Made by a program: the position numbers and the translations under genes
NCBI RefSeq assembly: GCF_900142785.1
Contig: NZ_FRCD01000001.1
Span: forward strand, 372,001 to 436,000
Source of the DNA: Chryseobacterium carnipullorum
Lineage (GTDB): Bacteria; Bacteroidota; Bacteroidia; Flavobacteriales; Weeksellaceae
Direction: 5' to 3'
DNA: 64,000 nt
The notes under the pieces: model-generated
What the model was told of the DNA's origin: nothing
Database searches by the model: none
Seen by the model: the letters and a program-made list of their open reading frames with translations, nothing else
Part shown: positions 19,805-29,264 of the stretch, piece after piece
How the letters are laid out: every line of letters starts with the position of its first letter
Numbering within the stretch: the first letter of the stretch is position 1

Positions 19805-20479
19805 ATGAAGAAGTTGAATGTCATTATATTGTTGATGTTGGCCCTGTTCAGCCAGAATCTTACGGCCCAGACGGAAGTGAAAAAACCTTCAGAAGTTTTT
19901 GAAATGTACTTTGGTACTTTCGTTAATAATGATACAGCCGTCCTGAATAAACTGAACGATTATCTGAAACCTACGGTAGAAGGAGAGAATGCTTATCAGG
20001 TAGATTTTAAGGTCGTTTCTCAGGATATGATGAAAGAGAGTACAGATAACTTTTTATCGGCTTTTTCCAAAACGACAGCGGATGCCTGTAGAAAAGAAGC
20101 TGAAGACTACTTCAGTGCCATGATGGAGAATTTTAAAAATGGAAAACTAACCGTGAAAAACGTAAAAGTTGTCCAGAATGAATATATTGAAGATCAGAAA
20201 ATTGCGGAGATCAATTATTCAGTAAGTTTTAAAGTTCCTTCAAAATTTTCAGATATTCCCTCAGGAGATATTAAAAATGTAAAGCCTGAAGACTTGAAGA
20301 AATATCTGGTTCAGAGTGTACAGGATTTTAAAAATGCAGACAAAACTGTAATAACTGACCAAACGTTTAAATTGTATCAGCTTAATGAAGCAGGAAAAAT
20401 ATATTACTGGAATGGTAGTCCGGACGAAATTGTTTCCGGGCTAACCGATTTTTACTTTGAAAGCTTCGGGTCTAAATAA
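19805..20479 (+). CDS. Secreted protein of unknown function, second of a tandem pair
   Basis: A 224-residue paralog of the preceding protein with its own signal peptide (cleavage after LTAQ). It is separated from its twin by 22 bp, so they form a two-gene operon. The shared blocks are colinear and the length differs by one residue, which argues for a whole-gene duplication. An intrinsic terminator follows at 20506-20534. The function is unknown. Confidence 0.75.
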   Translation: MKKLNVIILLMLALFSQNLTAQTEVKKPSEVFEMYFGTFVNNDTAVLNKLNDYLKPTVEGENAYQVDFKVVSQDMMKESTDNFLSAFSKTTADACRKEAEDYFSAMMENFKNGKLTVKNVKVVQNEYIEDQKIAEINYSVSFKVPSKFSDIPSGDIKNVKPEDLKKYLVQSVQDFKNADKTVITDQTFKLYQLNEAGKIYYWNGSPDEIVSGLTDFYFESFGSK

Positions 20480-20505
20480 CGATCTGTACAAAATATACCT
20501 TAAGA

Positions 20506-20534
20506 AAAGGCTCTGATTTTTCAGGGCTTTTTTT
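20506..20534 (+). terminator. Intrinsic terminator
   Basis: The stem GCTCTGA/TCAGGGC (20510-20516 with 20521-20527), flanked by A's and a T-run, ends the tandem-pair operon. Confidence 0.75.
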
Positions 20535-20551
20535 ATTTCACATACTTTGCG

Positions 20552-20559
20552 TATTTTTG
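20552..20559 (+). promoter_or_regulatory. -7 promoter box of S9 peptidase gene
   Basis: TATTTTTG lies 15 bases before the chosen ATG at 20575. It overlaps an in-frame TTG at 20557, which argues against that TTG as a start. No ideal -33 TTG. Confidence 0.5.
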
Positions 20560-20574
20560 AGAAAACCCTTGATT

Positions 20575-22677
20575 ATGAATTTTAAGCCTATGTTATTAAC
20601 CGCTGGAGTCCTGTTTTCAGCAACTTTTTATTCTCAAAAAATGAATTATCCTAAAGCAGTAAAAGGAAGTCAGACGGATACCTATTTCGGAACCGCAGTA
20701 TCTGACCCTTTCAGAGATCTGGAAAATGATTCTGAAGCTACAAAAAAGTGGGTAGATGATGAAGTGGCCTACAGCCAGAACTATCTTTCTAAAATCCCTT
20801 TCAGAAATAAAATCAAAGATCAGTTAAAAGATATCTGGAATTATGAGAAGATATCGGCACCTTTCAAAGAAGGAGAATATACCTACTATTATAAAAATGA
20901 CGGTCTTCAGGCTCAGTCTATCTTATACAGAACAAACAATAAGACCAAAGCAACGGAAATATTTTTAGATCCAAACAAGTTTTCAGATAAAGGAACGACG
21001 TCACTTTCTAATCTTTCATTCAACAAGAAAGGAAACCTTGCCGCCTATTCTATTTCTGAAGGAGGAAGTGACTGGAATAAGATCATTATTATCGATGCAC
21101 TGACTAAAAAGAAGATCGATGAAACGCTGGTAGACGTAAAATTCAGCGGAATTTCATGGCAAGGGGATGATGGTTTCTACTATTCAAGCTATGATAAGCC
21201 CAAAGAAGGAACCGTACTTTCCGGGATGACCGATAAGCATAAAGTGTACTTCCATAAATTAGGAACAAAACAATCTGAAGACAAACTCATCTTCGGAGGA
21301 GATAAAACACCTAGAAGATATCTAAGCGCAGGTGTTTCTGAAGATCAGAGGTTCCTGATCATTTCTGCTGCCAATGCAACGAACGGAAATGAATTGTACA
21401 TTAAAGATTTAAAGAAAGGCGGAGACTTTGTACAAATTAACAAAGGATTTGATATTAATGCCAGTATTGTAGATACTCACGGTGATGATCTGTTTATCTT
21501 TACCGATAAGGACGCACCTAATATGCGTCTTGTAAAAACAAGTATTACAAATCCTTCGCCGGAAACATGGAAAGATCTTATTCCGGAGACCGAAAATGTT
21601 CTGGGAATCTCTTCAGGAGGCGGATATTTCTTTGCAACCTACATGGTTGATGCCATTGACAAGGTAAAACAATTTGATAAGGCCGGAAAACTGGTAAGAG
21701 AAATTACACTTCCCGGAAAAGGAAATATTTCAGGTTTTGGAGGTAAGGAAGAGGAAAAAGAACTTTACTTCTCATTCAGCAACTATATCACACCGGGAAC
21801 CACCTATAAATTTAATGCAGATTCAGGAAAATCAGAAGTCTATCAGAAGCCGAAAGTGAAGTTTAATCCAGAGGATTACGTCTCTGAGCAGGTATTCTAT
21901 ACTTCAAAAGATGGGACTAAAGTTCCAATGATGATCAATTATAAAAAAGGAACTAAGCTGGATGGAAAGAACCCTACCATTCTTTATTCTTACGGAGGAT
22001 TCAACATCAGCCTTCAGCCCTCATTCTCTGTAGTGAATGCAATATGGATGGAAAACGGAGGGATCTATGCAGTTCCAAATATCCGTGGTGGCGGTGAATA
22101 TGGTAAAAAATGGCATGATGCAGGCACGAAAACACAGAAGAAAAATGTTTTTGAAGACTTCATTGCTGCCGGAGAGTATCTTCAGAAAAAAGGCTATACT
22201 TCCAAAGAATATATGGCATTGTCCGGAAGATCAAATGGTGGGCTTCTCGTAGGCGCAACGATGACGATGCGTCCCGATCTTGCCAAAGTAGCTTTTCCTG
22301 GAGTTGGGGTTCTGGATATGCTGAGATACAACAAGTTCACAGCTGGAGCGGGATGGTCATATGACTATGGAACTGCCGAAGACAGCAAAGAAATGTTTGA
22401 CTATCTTAAATCTTATTCTCCTGTACATAATGTGAAGAAAGGAACATGTTATCCCTCTACGATGATCATTACAAGTGATCATGATGACAGGGTAGTTCCT
22501 GCACACTCCTTCAAATTTGGAGCAGAGCTTCAGGAAAAACAAGGATGTAAGAATCCTATATTACTAAGAATTGAGAAAAATGCTGGACATGGAGCAGGAA
22601 GAGCAACCGATCAGGTGATCAGTGAAAATGCGGACCTTATTTCATTTGCTCTATATGAGATGGGAATTAATAAATAA
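20575..22677 (+). CDS. Prolyl oligopeptidase family serine peptidase (S9A)
   Basis: A secreted or periplasmic S9 peptidase cutting short peptides, usually after proline. I start at 20575 (MNFKPMLL), giving 700 residues with a signal peptide ending near ATFYSQ. It has an N-terminal beta-propeller (about 70-430) and a C-terminal alpha/beta hydrolase: nucleophile Ser553 in GRSNGG, the Asp in DHDDRV and the His in NAGHGAG. The length is typical for the family. It is monocistronic, with its own promoter and a strong terminator at 22703. Confidence 0.93.
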   Translation: MNFKPMLLTAGVLFSATFYSQKMNYPKAVKGSQTDTYFGTAVSDPFRDLENDSEATKKWVDDEVAYSQNYLSKIPFRNKIKDQLKDIWNYEKISAPFKEGEYTYYYKNDGLQAQSILYRTNNKTKATEIFLDPNKFSDKGTTSLSNLSFNKKGNLAAYSISEGGSDWNKIIIIDALTKKKIDETLVDVKFSGISWQGDDGFYYSSYDKPKEGTVLSGMTDKHKVYFHKLGTKQSEDKLIFGGDKTPRRYLSAGVSEDQRFLIISAANATNGNELYIKDLKKGGDFVQINKGFDINASIVDTHGDDLFIFTDKDAPNMRLVKTSITNPSPETWKDLIPETENVLGISSGGGYFFATYMVDAIDKVKQFDKAGKLVREITLPGKGNISGFGGKEEEKELYFSFSNYITPGTTYKFNADSGKSEVYQKPKVKFNPEDYVSEQVFYTSKDGTKVPMMINYKKGTKLDGKNPTILYSYGGFNISLQPSFSVVNAIWMENGGIYAVPNIRGGGEYGKKWHDAGTKTQKKNVFEDFIAAGEYLQKKGYTSKEYMALSGRSNGGLLVGATMTMRPDLAKVAFPGVGVLDMLRYNKFTAGAGWSYDYGTAEDSKEMFDYLKSYSPVHNVKKGTCYPSTMIITSDHDDRVVPAHSFKFGAELQEKQGCKNPILLRIEKNAGHGAGRATDQVISENADLISFALYEMGINK

Positions 22678-22702
22678 ATGTAAATAACAAAAAAGAAACC
22701 AA

Positions 22703-22738
22703 AATGGCTAATTTTATTGAAATTAGCCATTTTTTTTA
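22703..22738 (+). terminator. Intrinsic terminator of S9 peptidase gene
   Basis: A 12-bp perfect stem (22703-22714 with 22720-22731) followed by T residues. Confidence 0.85.
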
Positions 22739-22739
22739 A

Positions 22740-22768
22740 TTGTACTATGTATTAAATTATTACTTTTG
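22740..22768 (+). promoter_or_regulatory. Promoter of first reprolysin-like peptidase
   Basis: TTG at 22740-22742, 18 bases, then TACTTTTG at 22761-22768. The start codon is at 22814. Confidence 0.7.
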
Positions 22769-22813
22769 TTCTGGATATTTAAAATTTATTAATTCTATTC
22801 ATGTAGTTCAGTT

Positions 22814-25800
22814 ATGAAAAAAAGAATTTTACTAGTTTGTGCATTGACGGCCGGTGTTGCCAGCTTCAACGCACAGAGATGGGAACCTGCTTCGCAGAAA
22901 ACTTCCCAAATCAGAAAAGAAGTTGAAGTGCAATATTCTTACAAAGTGGATCTTGCATCACTTAGAAATCTTTTGAAAGATGCTGTAGAAACAGGTAAAG
23001 GCGCAAAAGCTGTTGTCGTTTCACTTCCTACAGCAGAAGGGAAAATTGAAAAGTTTGCGGTATACAGCAATCCAGTGATGGAGAAGTCTATGGCAGACAG
23101 ATATCAGTTAGGTTCATACGTAGGTGTTGGAGTTGAAGATCCTTCTAAATACGTAAGATTCAGTACTTCTCCTACAGAAATGCAGTCAATGATCATCAAG
23201 GACGGAGTATTCCAGTTCATTGAGCCAATCACTACAGATAAGCAAACTTATGGAGTATTCTATAAAACAAAAAGAACAAGCAGCGAGCAGGGATTTGAAT
23301 GTGGTACCAACGAAACCAATATCAAAGATATCCAGCTTTTAAGAGAAAACGGTAAAAAAAAGCTTTCTAATGTAGGAATTACTAACAGACCTGCAAGTAC
23401 AAAGTACAGAACCTATAGATTGGTAATGTCTACTACCGGTGAATATACTGCTTATTTCGGAGGTGTTCCCGGAGCTGTTACACAGATCAACAATACCATG
23501 ACCAGAGTAAACGGAGTTTTCGAAAAAGACTTTGGTATTAAATTACTTCTTCAGGATTTTCAGAATGTTATTTATACGAATGCTGCTACTGATCCTTATT
23601 CAGATTCTGATGCAGGAGTAGATGATGCATTATGGAATGGAGAGCTGATGAATGTTCTTCACAATAACGTGGGTGAAGCTAATTTTGACATCGGACACTT
23701 ATTTGGTGCCACCGGAGGTGGTGGTAATGCCGGATGTATCGGATGTATCTGTAGCGATGATATGACATTAGATCAAGGGTCGCCTGTAGCTTACAAGGGA
23801 TCTGGATTTACGTCTCCAGCTAATGGAGTTCCATCGGGTGATTCATTTGACATCGATTATGTAGCGCACGAATTAGGACACCAGTTAGGTGGAAACCATA
23901 CCTTCTCAAATAGCACAGAAGGTTCTGGTGTTAATGTAGAGCCGGGTGGTGGTACAACTATTATGGGATATGCGGGAATCACGTACGACAATGTACAGAT
24001 GAGTTCCGATGCCTATTTCCACTATGCTTCAGTAAATCAGATTCTTAATAATCTTGATGCTAAAACAACATGTGGTGTTTCTCAAAATATCACAACCAAT
24101 ACAGCACCTGTTATTTCCCCTCTTACAGCATACAGTATTCCTAAGGGAACAGCCTATTATTTAGATGCTACAGCAACCGATACTGATCCTATTAAATATA
24201 CATGGGAGCAATATGACAGCGTAGACCAAAATGCTACCATCTCCGGAGACAGTGGTTGGGGATACAATACTCAAGGCACTGTGGGAAGATCTTTCTTTGG
24301 AACAACGAGCGGAAGAAGATATTTCCCAAGCTTACCTTTGGTAATGGCTGGTAAATTAACGAATAAAACAGTTTCGGGAGCTGCTACAACCCCAAATTGG
24401 GAAACAGTATCTTACGTTCCTAGGACGTTACATTATGCAGTGACTGTAAGAGATGAGAATGCGCAAAGACCAATGCTTTCCTCTTTAGAGACCACAGTGA
24501 CTGTAGGAAACGACGGACCATTTAAATTTAACGGTCTTACAGCTTCTTCAGTTTTATATAATAATGCATCAAATACGATCAAGTGGGCTGTAGCCAATAC
24601 AACAGCTGCCCCTTATAATGTTGCAAATGTAAAAATTGAATATACTACAGATCTTGTCAACGGAGCAACGTGGAACCAACTGGTAGCCTCTACTCCAAAT
24701 ACAGGAAGCTATACAGGACAAATGCCGGATGGCTTAACTGGTGCAGTTAAATTGAGAGTATCTGCGATCAATAATATATTCTATGCAGTATCTCCACAAG
24801 TAACTGTAGGAGCAGCGCCGACTTCAACTACAGCAGCGCCGACTGGATTATCTACTACATCTGCAGATGTTCTTAAGAATTCAGCGATCGTTTCTTGGAA
24901 CAGTGTACCGGGAGCGGCTACCTATTCTGTAAATTATAGAAAATCAGGAGTTTCATCTTGGACAAATGTATCAAGTACAACTAACTCGTTACTGTTGAGT
25001 ACTCTTGAAGACGAAACAGCTTATGAAGTACAGGTAGCGGCTGTGGTGAACAGTGTACCCGGAAGCTTCTCTTCAAACTATGTTTTCAAAACAAAGCCAT
25101 TGGCAACAGGGGTTAACTACTGTATCTTAAATACAGGATATAATTCTGTAGGAAATATTGCAAGAGTACAGCTTTCTAACATTAATCATATTGATACTAA
25201 CATTAGGTCTTATAAAGATTTAAGTGAAGATCCTGCAAAAATAATCAACCTTATCAGAGGAAACTCTTATCCAATCAGTATTTTTGGTATTTACAATCAG
25301 GCTGCTCCTATGACTTATAACGTATGGATCGATTATAACAGAAATGGGGTGTATGAGACAAGTGAAAAAGTATATACAAGTGCTGCTACAGCTCCGGCAA
25401 CAAATGGTATAGGAAGTGTTGCGGGTAACTTCACTGTTCCTGCTTCTGCTCTTGTTGGAAACAGAGTAGTGGGAATGAGAGTTGCATCTAACTATGCTGC
25501 AGCACTAAACAACGCTTGTGGAACTGCCGCGGGTAATTTGCCAAGTGGAGCAGGAAGTGTGATGGATTTCTCAGTAAGAATTTTCGGATCCGCACTTGCA
25601 GTAGACGAAACTAAAGACACAAAATCTGAAGTGGAAATTTATCCGAACCCTGCTGATACTTTTGTAGGTGTAAGAAACCTTAAAGGAAAGGCAGACTATA
25701 AGATCTATAGTGCAGACGGAAGATTAGTTCAGAGCGGTGGTGTTGATAATCAGATTATTAATGTAGCTGGTTTAACTAAGGGTATGTATATCATTACCAT

Positions 25801-25846
25801 TAAAGATGATAAGAACACTTACAATACTAAACTTATCAAAAAATAA
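22814..25846 (+). CDS. Reprolysin-like zinc metallopeptidase with T9SS sorting domain (tandem copy 1)
   Basis: A 1010-residue secreted protein: signal peptide (about 1-20), propeptide, metzincin catalytic domain with zinc motif HELGHQLGGNH at 352-362 (HExxHxxGxxH) and a later Met-turn region (TTIMGYAG), then Ig-like and fibronectin type III-like segments, a GEVED-like block (VWIDYNRNGVYE) and a T9SS type A sorting domain starting at VEIYPNPAD. Cysteines in GCIGCIC before the zinc site are absent from copy 2. Its likely role is degrading external protein. A strong promoter precedes it and a terminator follows. Confidence 0.92.
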   Translation: MKKRILLVCALTAGVASFNAQRWEPASQKTSQIRKEVEVQYSYKVDLASLRNLLKDAVETGKGAKAVVVSLPTAEGKIEKFAVYSNPVMEKSMADRYQLGSYVGVGVEDPSKYVRFSTSPTEMQSMIIKDGVFQFIEPITTDKQTYGVFYKTKRTSSEQGFECGTNETNIKDIQLLRENGKKKLSNVGITNRPASTKYRTYRLVMSTTGEYTAYFGGVPGAVTQINNTMTRVNGVFEKDFGIKLLLQDFQNVIYTNAATDPYSDSDAGVDDALWNGELMNVLHNNVGEANFDIGHLFGATGGGGNAGCIGCICSDDMTLDQGSPVAYKGSGFTSPANGVPSGDSFDIDYVAHELGHQLGGNHTFSNSTEGSGVNVEPGGGTTIMGYAGITYDNVQMSSDAYFHYASVNQILNNLDAKTTCGVSQNITTNTAPVISPLTAYSIPKGTAYYLDATATDTDPIKYTWEQYDSVDQNATISGDSGWGYNTQGTVGRSFFGTTSGRRYFPSLPLVMAGKLTNKTVSGAATTPNWETVSYVPRTLHYAVTVRDENAQRPMLSSLETTVTVGNDGPFKFNGLTASSVLYNNASNTIKWAVANTTAAPYNVANVKIEYTTDLVNGATWNQLVASTPNTGSYTGQMPDGLTGAVKLRVSAINNIFYAVSPQVTVGAAPTSTTAAPTGLSTTSADVLKNSAIVSWNSVPGAATYSVNYRKSGVSSWTNVSSTTNSLLLSTLEDETAYEVQVAAVVNSVPGSFSSNYVFKTKPLATGVNYCILNTGYNSVGNIARVQLSNINHIDTNIRSYKDLSEDPAKIINLIRGNSYPISIFGIYNQAAPMTYNVWIDYNRNGVYETSEKVYTSAATAPATNGIGSVAGNFTVPASALVGNRVVGMRVASNYAAALNNACGTAAGNLPSGAGSVMDFSVRIFGSALAVDETKDTKSEVEIYPNPADTFVGVRNLKGKADYKIYSADGRLVQSGGVDNQIINVAGLTKGMYIITIKDDKNTYNTKLIKK

Positions 25847-25871
25847 GTAAAGTATTTATTAATGAATCGGG

Positions 25872-25895
25872 CCGGACTTATGTCCGGTCTTTTTT
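25872..25895 (+). terminator. Intrinsic terminator, metallopeptidase copy 1
   Basis: The stem CCGGAC/GTCCGG (25872-25877 with 25882-25887) plus T-run. Confidence 0.8.
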
Positions 25896-26032
25896 GTTTC
25901 TATAACCAAAGGTTTTGATATGTTGAGTATATTTTTTCAGAAATACTATCCACAATGTATTTTTTTACACTTAATTTTTAATATTTTATTGTAAATAAGT
26001 GTTTTGTGTACCCTTTCTTTAAATTAATTTTT

Positions 26033-26040
26033 TATTTTTG
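26033..26040 (+). promoter_or_regulatory. -7 promoter box of second reprolysin-like peptidase
   Basis: TATTTTTG is 38 bases before the ATG. The nearest upstream TTG is 26 bases away, longer than ideal. Confidence 0.5.
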
Positions 26041-26078
26041 TGGAAATACTTAATGTTTTTTCAGAATCAGTGTAAATT

Positions 26079-29000
26079 ATGAAAAAGAAAATTTTACTAG
26101 TTTGTACGTTGGCTGCCGGTTTGGCTACTGCTAACGCACAAAGATGGGAGCCTACATCCCAGAAAACTTCTCAAATCAGAAAAGAAGTTGAAGTTCAGTA
26201 CTCTTACAGAGTAGATCTTGCATCACTTAGAAATCTTTTGAAAGATGCTGTAGAAACAGGGAAAGGTGCAAAAGCTGTTGTTGTTTCACTTCCTACGGCA
26301 GAAGGAAAAATTGAGAAATTTGCGGTATACAGCAGTCCGGTTGTAGTACAATCTATGGCGGACCGATACCAGTTAGGGTCTTATGTGGGAGTAGGAGTAG
26401 ACGATCCTTCCAAATACATAAGATTCAGTACAGCTCCAACAGAGTTGCAGTCGATGATTATCAAAGACGGAGTGTTCCAGTTCATAGAGCCTATCAGTAC
26501 AGATAAGCAGACTTACGGTGTATTCTATAAAACGAAAAGAACTGCAAGTGATAACGGATTTGAGTGTTCTACGGAAGAAAAAGAGATTGTTAAGGATATC
26601 AAAGCTTTGGAAGCTAACGGTAAAAAGAACCTTTCTAACGTAGGAATTACCAATAGAGCTCCTATTACCAAATACAGAACATACAGACTGGCACTTTCTA
26701 CTTCTGGAGAATACACTAAGAAATTTGACCCGGCAGGAGGAACAACGAATACGGTCATTCAGATGAACGCTACCATGACCCGTGTAAACGGTATTTTTGA
26801 AAAAGAATTTGGTATTAAAGCGATCATTCAGGATATTCCGGCTATTCTATTCACAGATGCTGCAACAGATCCATATACAAACAACCTAAACCTTCAGCTT
26901 CAGCAGACTTTAACATCTGTCGTAGGTAATGCCAATTACGACATGGGACACGTATTCAATGCTGCAGGTGGAAACGGAAATGCAGGTTCTATTGCATCAA
27001 CATGTGTAAACCCTGCAACGGCAACTTCTTTAGCGAAAGGATCTGCATTCACGCAGAGTACAAATCCTACAGGAGATCTTTTTGATATTGATTACGCTGC
27101 TCACGAAATGGGACACCAGCTGGGAGCTAACCATACATTCTCTCACGTTTCGGAAGGGTCCGGAGTTAATATTGAACCCGGTGGTGGTACTACGATCATG
27201 GGTTATGCAGGAATTACAGGAGATAATGTACAGGCTACTACTGATGCCTATTTCCATTATTCTTCTATTAATCAGATATTAAATAGCTTGGACGGTAAGA
27301 TCACTTGTGGTACTTCAGAAACAATTACTACAAATACTGCCCCTGTAATTGCCCCTCTTGGTGTTTACAATATTCCTAAAGGAACGGCTTATTATTTAGA
27401 GGCTTCTGCTACAGATACTGATCCTATTAAATATTCTTGGGAACAGTATGACAGTGTTGATTCTTACAATTCCATTTCCGGAGACAGCGGATGGGGATAT
27501 AGCGCACAAGGAGCGTTAACAAGATCTTATTTCGGAACAGCAAGCGGAAGAAGATATTTCCCAAGCCTGCCAATAGTGATGAGCGGAGTTTTAACGAATA
27601 AGACAGTTCCGGGAGCGACTACAACCCCAAATTGGGAAACAGTATCTTATGTACCTAGAACTTTACATTATGCAGTGACGGTAAGAGATGAGAATGTAGC
27701 AAGACCTATGCTTTCTTCTTCTGAAACTATAGTTACCGTTGGAAATGATGGACCTTTCAAATTCTCAGGACTTACAGCCTCTTCAATGCTATATAATAAC
27801 GCAGCGAATACAATCTTATGGGATGTTGCCAATACCAATACAGCACCATATAATGCGGCTAATGTAAAAATTGAATACACTACAGATCTTGTCAACGGAG
27901 CCACGTGGACAGAATTGGTAGCCTCTACACCCAATACAGGAAGCTATACTGCACAAATGCCGGCATCTTTAACGGGTGCTGTGAAATTAAGAATTTCTGC
28001 TATCGGAAACGTATTCTATGCAGTATCTCCACAAGTGACGGTAGGTGCAGCGCCTACGTCTACGACTGCAGCACCTACAGGACTTGCAGCAATAAAAACA
28101 GAAATTTTCAAAACTACAGCCAGAGTATCCTGGAATAGTGTTCCAGGGGCAACGTATTCAATTAATTACAGAAAAGTAGGCACAACAAACTGGTCAAATG
28201 CAACCAGCCCTACCAATTCCGTGGTGCTGAGTGCTCTTGAAGATGAAACAAACTATGAAGTACAGGTTGCTGCAGTAGTAAACACGGTTCCGGGAGCATT
28301 CTCAAGTAACTATACCTTCAAGACTAAGGGACTTACAACAGGAGTTGATTACTGTTTAATGACAACTGGTGGAAATAGCTTTGCAAGCTTTAGTTATAAC
28401 AGTGGGATGGCTCAAATGAACATCTCTAATTTAGCCTTTTCAGATTTAACATATAAGAATATTTTCAGCACATACAGAGATTATACTGAAGATGCAACCA
28501 AGGTGATCAATTTGACAAAAGGAACACAATACACATTGACTTATTTCAATGTTGGTACCACAGCTTCTACTTATAATGACAACATGGAAATATGGATCGA
28601 TTATAACAGAAATGGGGTATTCGAAACTTCAGAGAAAGTAGCTTCAGTAAGTACAGACCCACCTGCTAACGGTCAATATCAGGGATCAGTTTCATTTACA
28701 GTTCCTGCTACAGCGTATTCCGGAGATAAACTGTTAAGAATGAGAGTGGCAAACACTTTCTTTAACAAAGCTACAGGTCCATGTGGTAGCCCATCGGTGG
28801 GAGTAACCGGAGGTGGAGTAATTTCACAAGGTTCATTTAAAGATTTCTCTGTAAAAATCACTAGCGGATTGGCAGTAAATGATGTAAATGGGACAAAAAC
28901 ATCTGAAATCTCGATTTATCCAAACCCTGCAGATACTTTCGTGGAAGTGAAGAACCTGAAAGGAAAAGCGGATTACAGCATTTTCAGTGCAGACGGAAGA

Positions 29001-29126
29001 CTGGTTCAGCAAGGTCAGACAGATGGTAACAACAGAATTAATGTGGCATCACTGATCAAAGGAATGTATGTGATCACTCTTAAAGATGACAAAAACACGT
29101 ACAATACTAAGCTTATCAAAAAATAA
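26079..29126 (+). CDS. Reprolysin-like zinc metallopeptidase with T9SS sorting domain (tandem copy 2)
   Basis: A 1015-residue paralog of the upstream gene with the same domain order. The zinc motif is HEMGHQLGANH at 342-352. The first ~170 residues and the middle Ig/Fn3 region are very similar to copy 1, while the part before the zinc site and the GEVED region differ. The sorting domain is nearly the same in both, ending in NTYNTKLIKK. It has its own -7 box and terminator, so the copies are separately transcribed. This suggests a recent duplication with divergence of substrate-facing parts. Confidence 0.92.
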   Translation: MKKKILLVCTLAAGLATANAQRWEPTSQKTSQIRKEVEVQYSYRVDLASLRNLLKDAVETGKGAKAVVVSLPTAEGKIEKFAVYSSPVVVQSMADRYQLGSYVGVGVDDPSKYIRFSTAPTELQSMIIKDGVFQFIEPISTDKQTYGVFYKTKRTASDNGFECSTEEKEIVKDIKALEANGKKNLSNVGITNRAPITKYRTYRLALSTSGEYTKKFDPAGGTTNTVIQMNATMTRVNGIFEKEFGIKAIIQDIPAILFTDAATDPYTNNLNLQLQQTLTSVVGNANYDMGHVFNAAGGNGNAGSIASTCVNPATATSLAKGSAFTQSTNPTGDLFDIDYAAHEMGHQLGANHTFSHVSEGSGVNIEPGGGTTIMGYAGITGDNVQATTDAYFHYSSINQILNSLDGKITCGTSETITTNTAPVIAPLGVYNIPKGTAYYLEASATDTDPIKYSWEQYDSVDSYNSISGDSGWGYSAQGALTRSYFGTASGRRYFPSLPIVMSGVLTNKTVPGATTTPNWETVSYVPRTLHYAVTVRDENVARPMLSSSETIVTVGNDGPFKFSGLTASSMLYNNAANTILWDVANTNTAPYNAANVKIEYTTDLVNGATWTELVASTPNTGSYTAQMPASLTGAVKLRISAIGNVFYAVSPQVTVGAAPTSTTAAPTGLAAIKTEIFKTTARVSWNSVPGATYSINYRKVGTTNWSNATSPTNSVVLSALEDETNYEVQVAAVVNTVPGAFSSNYTFKTKGLTTGVDYCLMTTGGNSFASFSYNSGMAQMNISNLAFSDLTYKNIFSTYRDYTEDATKVINLTKGTQYTLTYFNVGTTASTYNDNMEIWIDYNRNGVFETSEKVASVSTDPPANGQYQGSVSFTVPATAYSGDKLLRMRVANTFFNKATGPCGSPSVGVTGGGVISQGSFKDFSVKITSGLAVNDVNGTKTSEISIYPNPADTFVEVKNLKGKADYSIFSADGRLVQQGQTDGNNRINVASLIKGMYVITLKDDKNTYNTKLIKK

Positions 29127-29149
29127 TAAGTAAGTAGATCTATAACTGA

Positions 29150-29175
29150 GACCGGGCATTTGCCCGGTCTTTTTT
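29150..29175 (+). terminator. Intrinsic terminator, metallopeptidase copy 2
   Basis: The 8-bp stem GACCGGGC/GCCCGGTC (29150-29157 with 29162-29169) followed by six T. Confidence 0.85.
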
Positions 29176-29264
29176 ATGACCTAAAATTCAGAAAAACTGA
29201 ATGTTAACATAAGTTTCATGTTTCGTTCAAAAAAATTAACTTTACGGAGACAAAAATTATTGGA

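Noticed and set aside
20557..20574. TTG start for the S9 peptidase
   Set aside because: Same situation: it overlaps a -7 box, and the ATG at 20575 gives a proper signal peptide.
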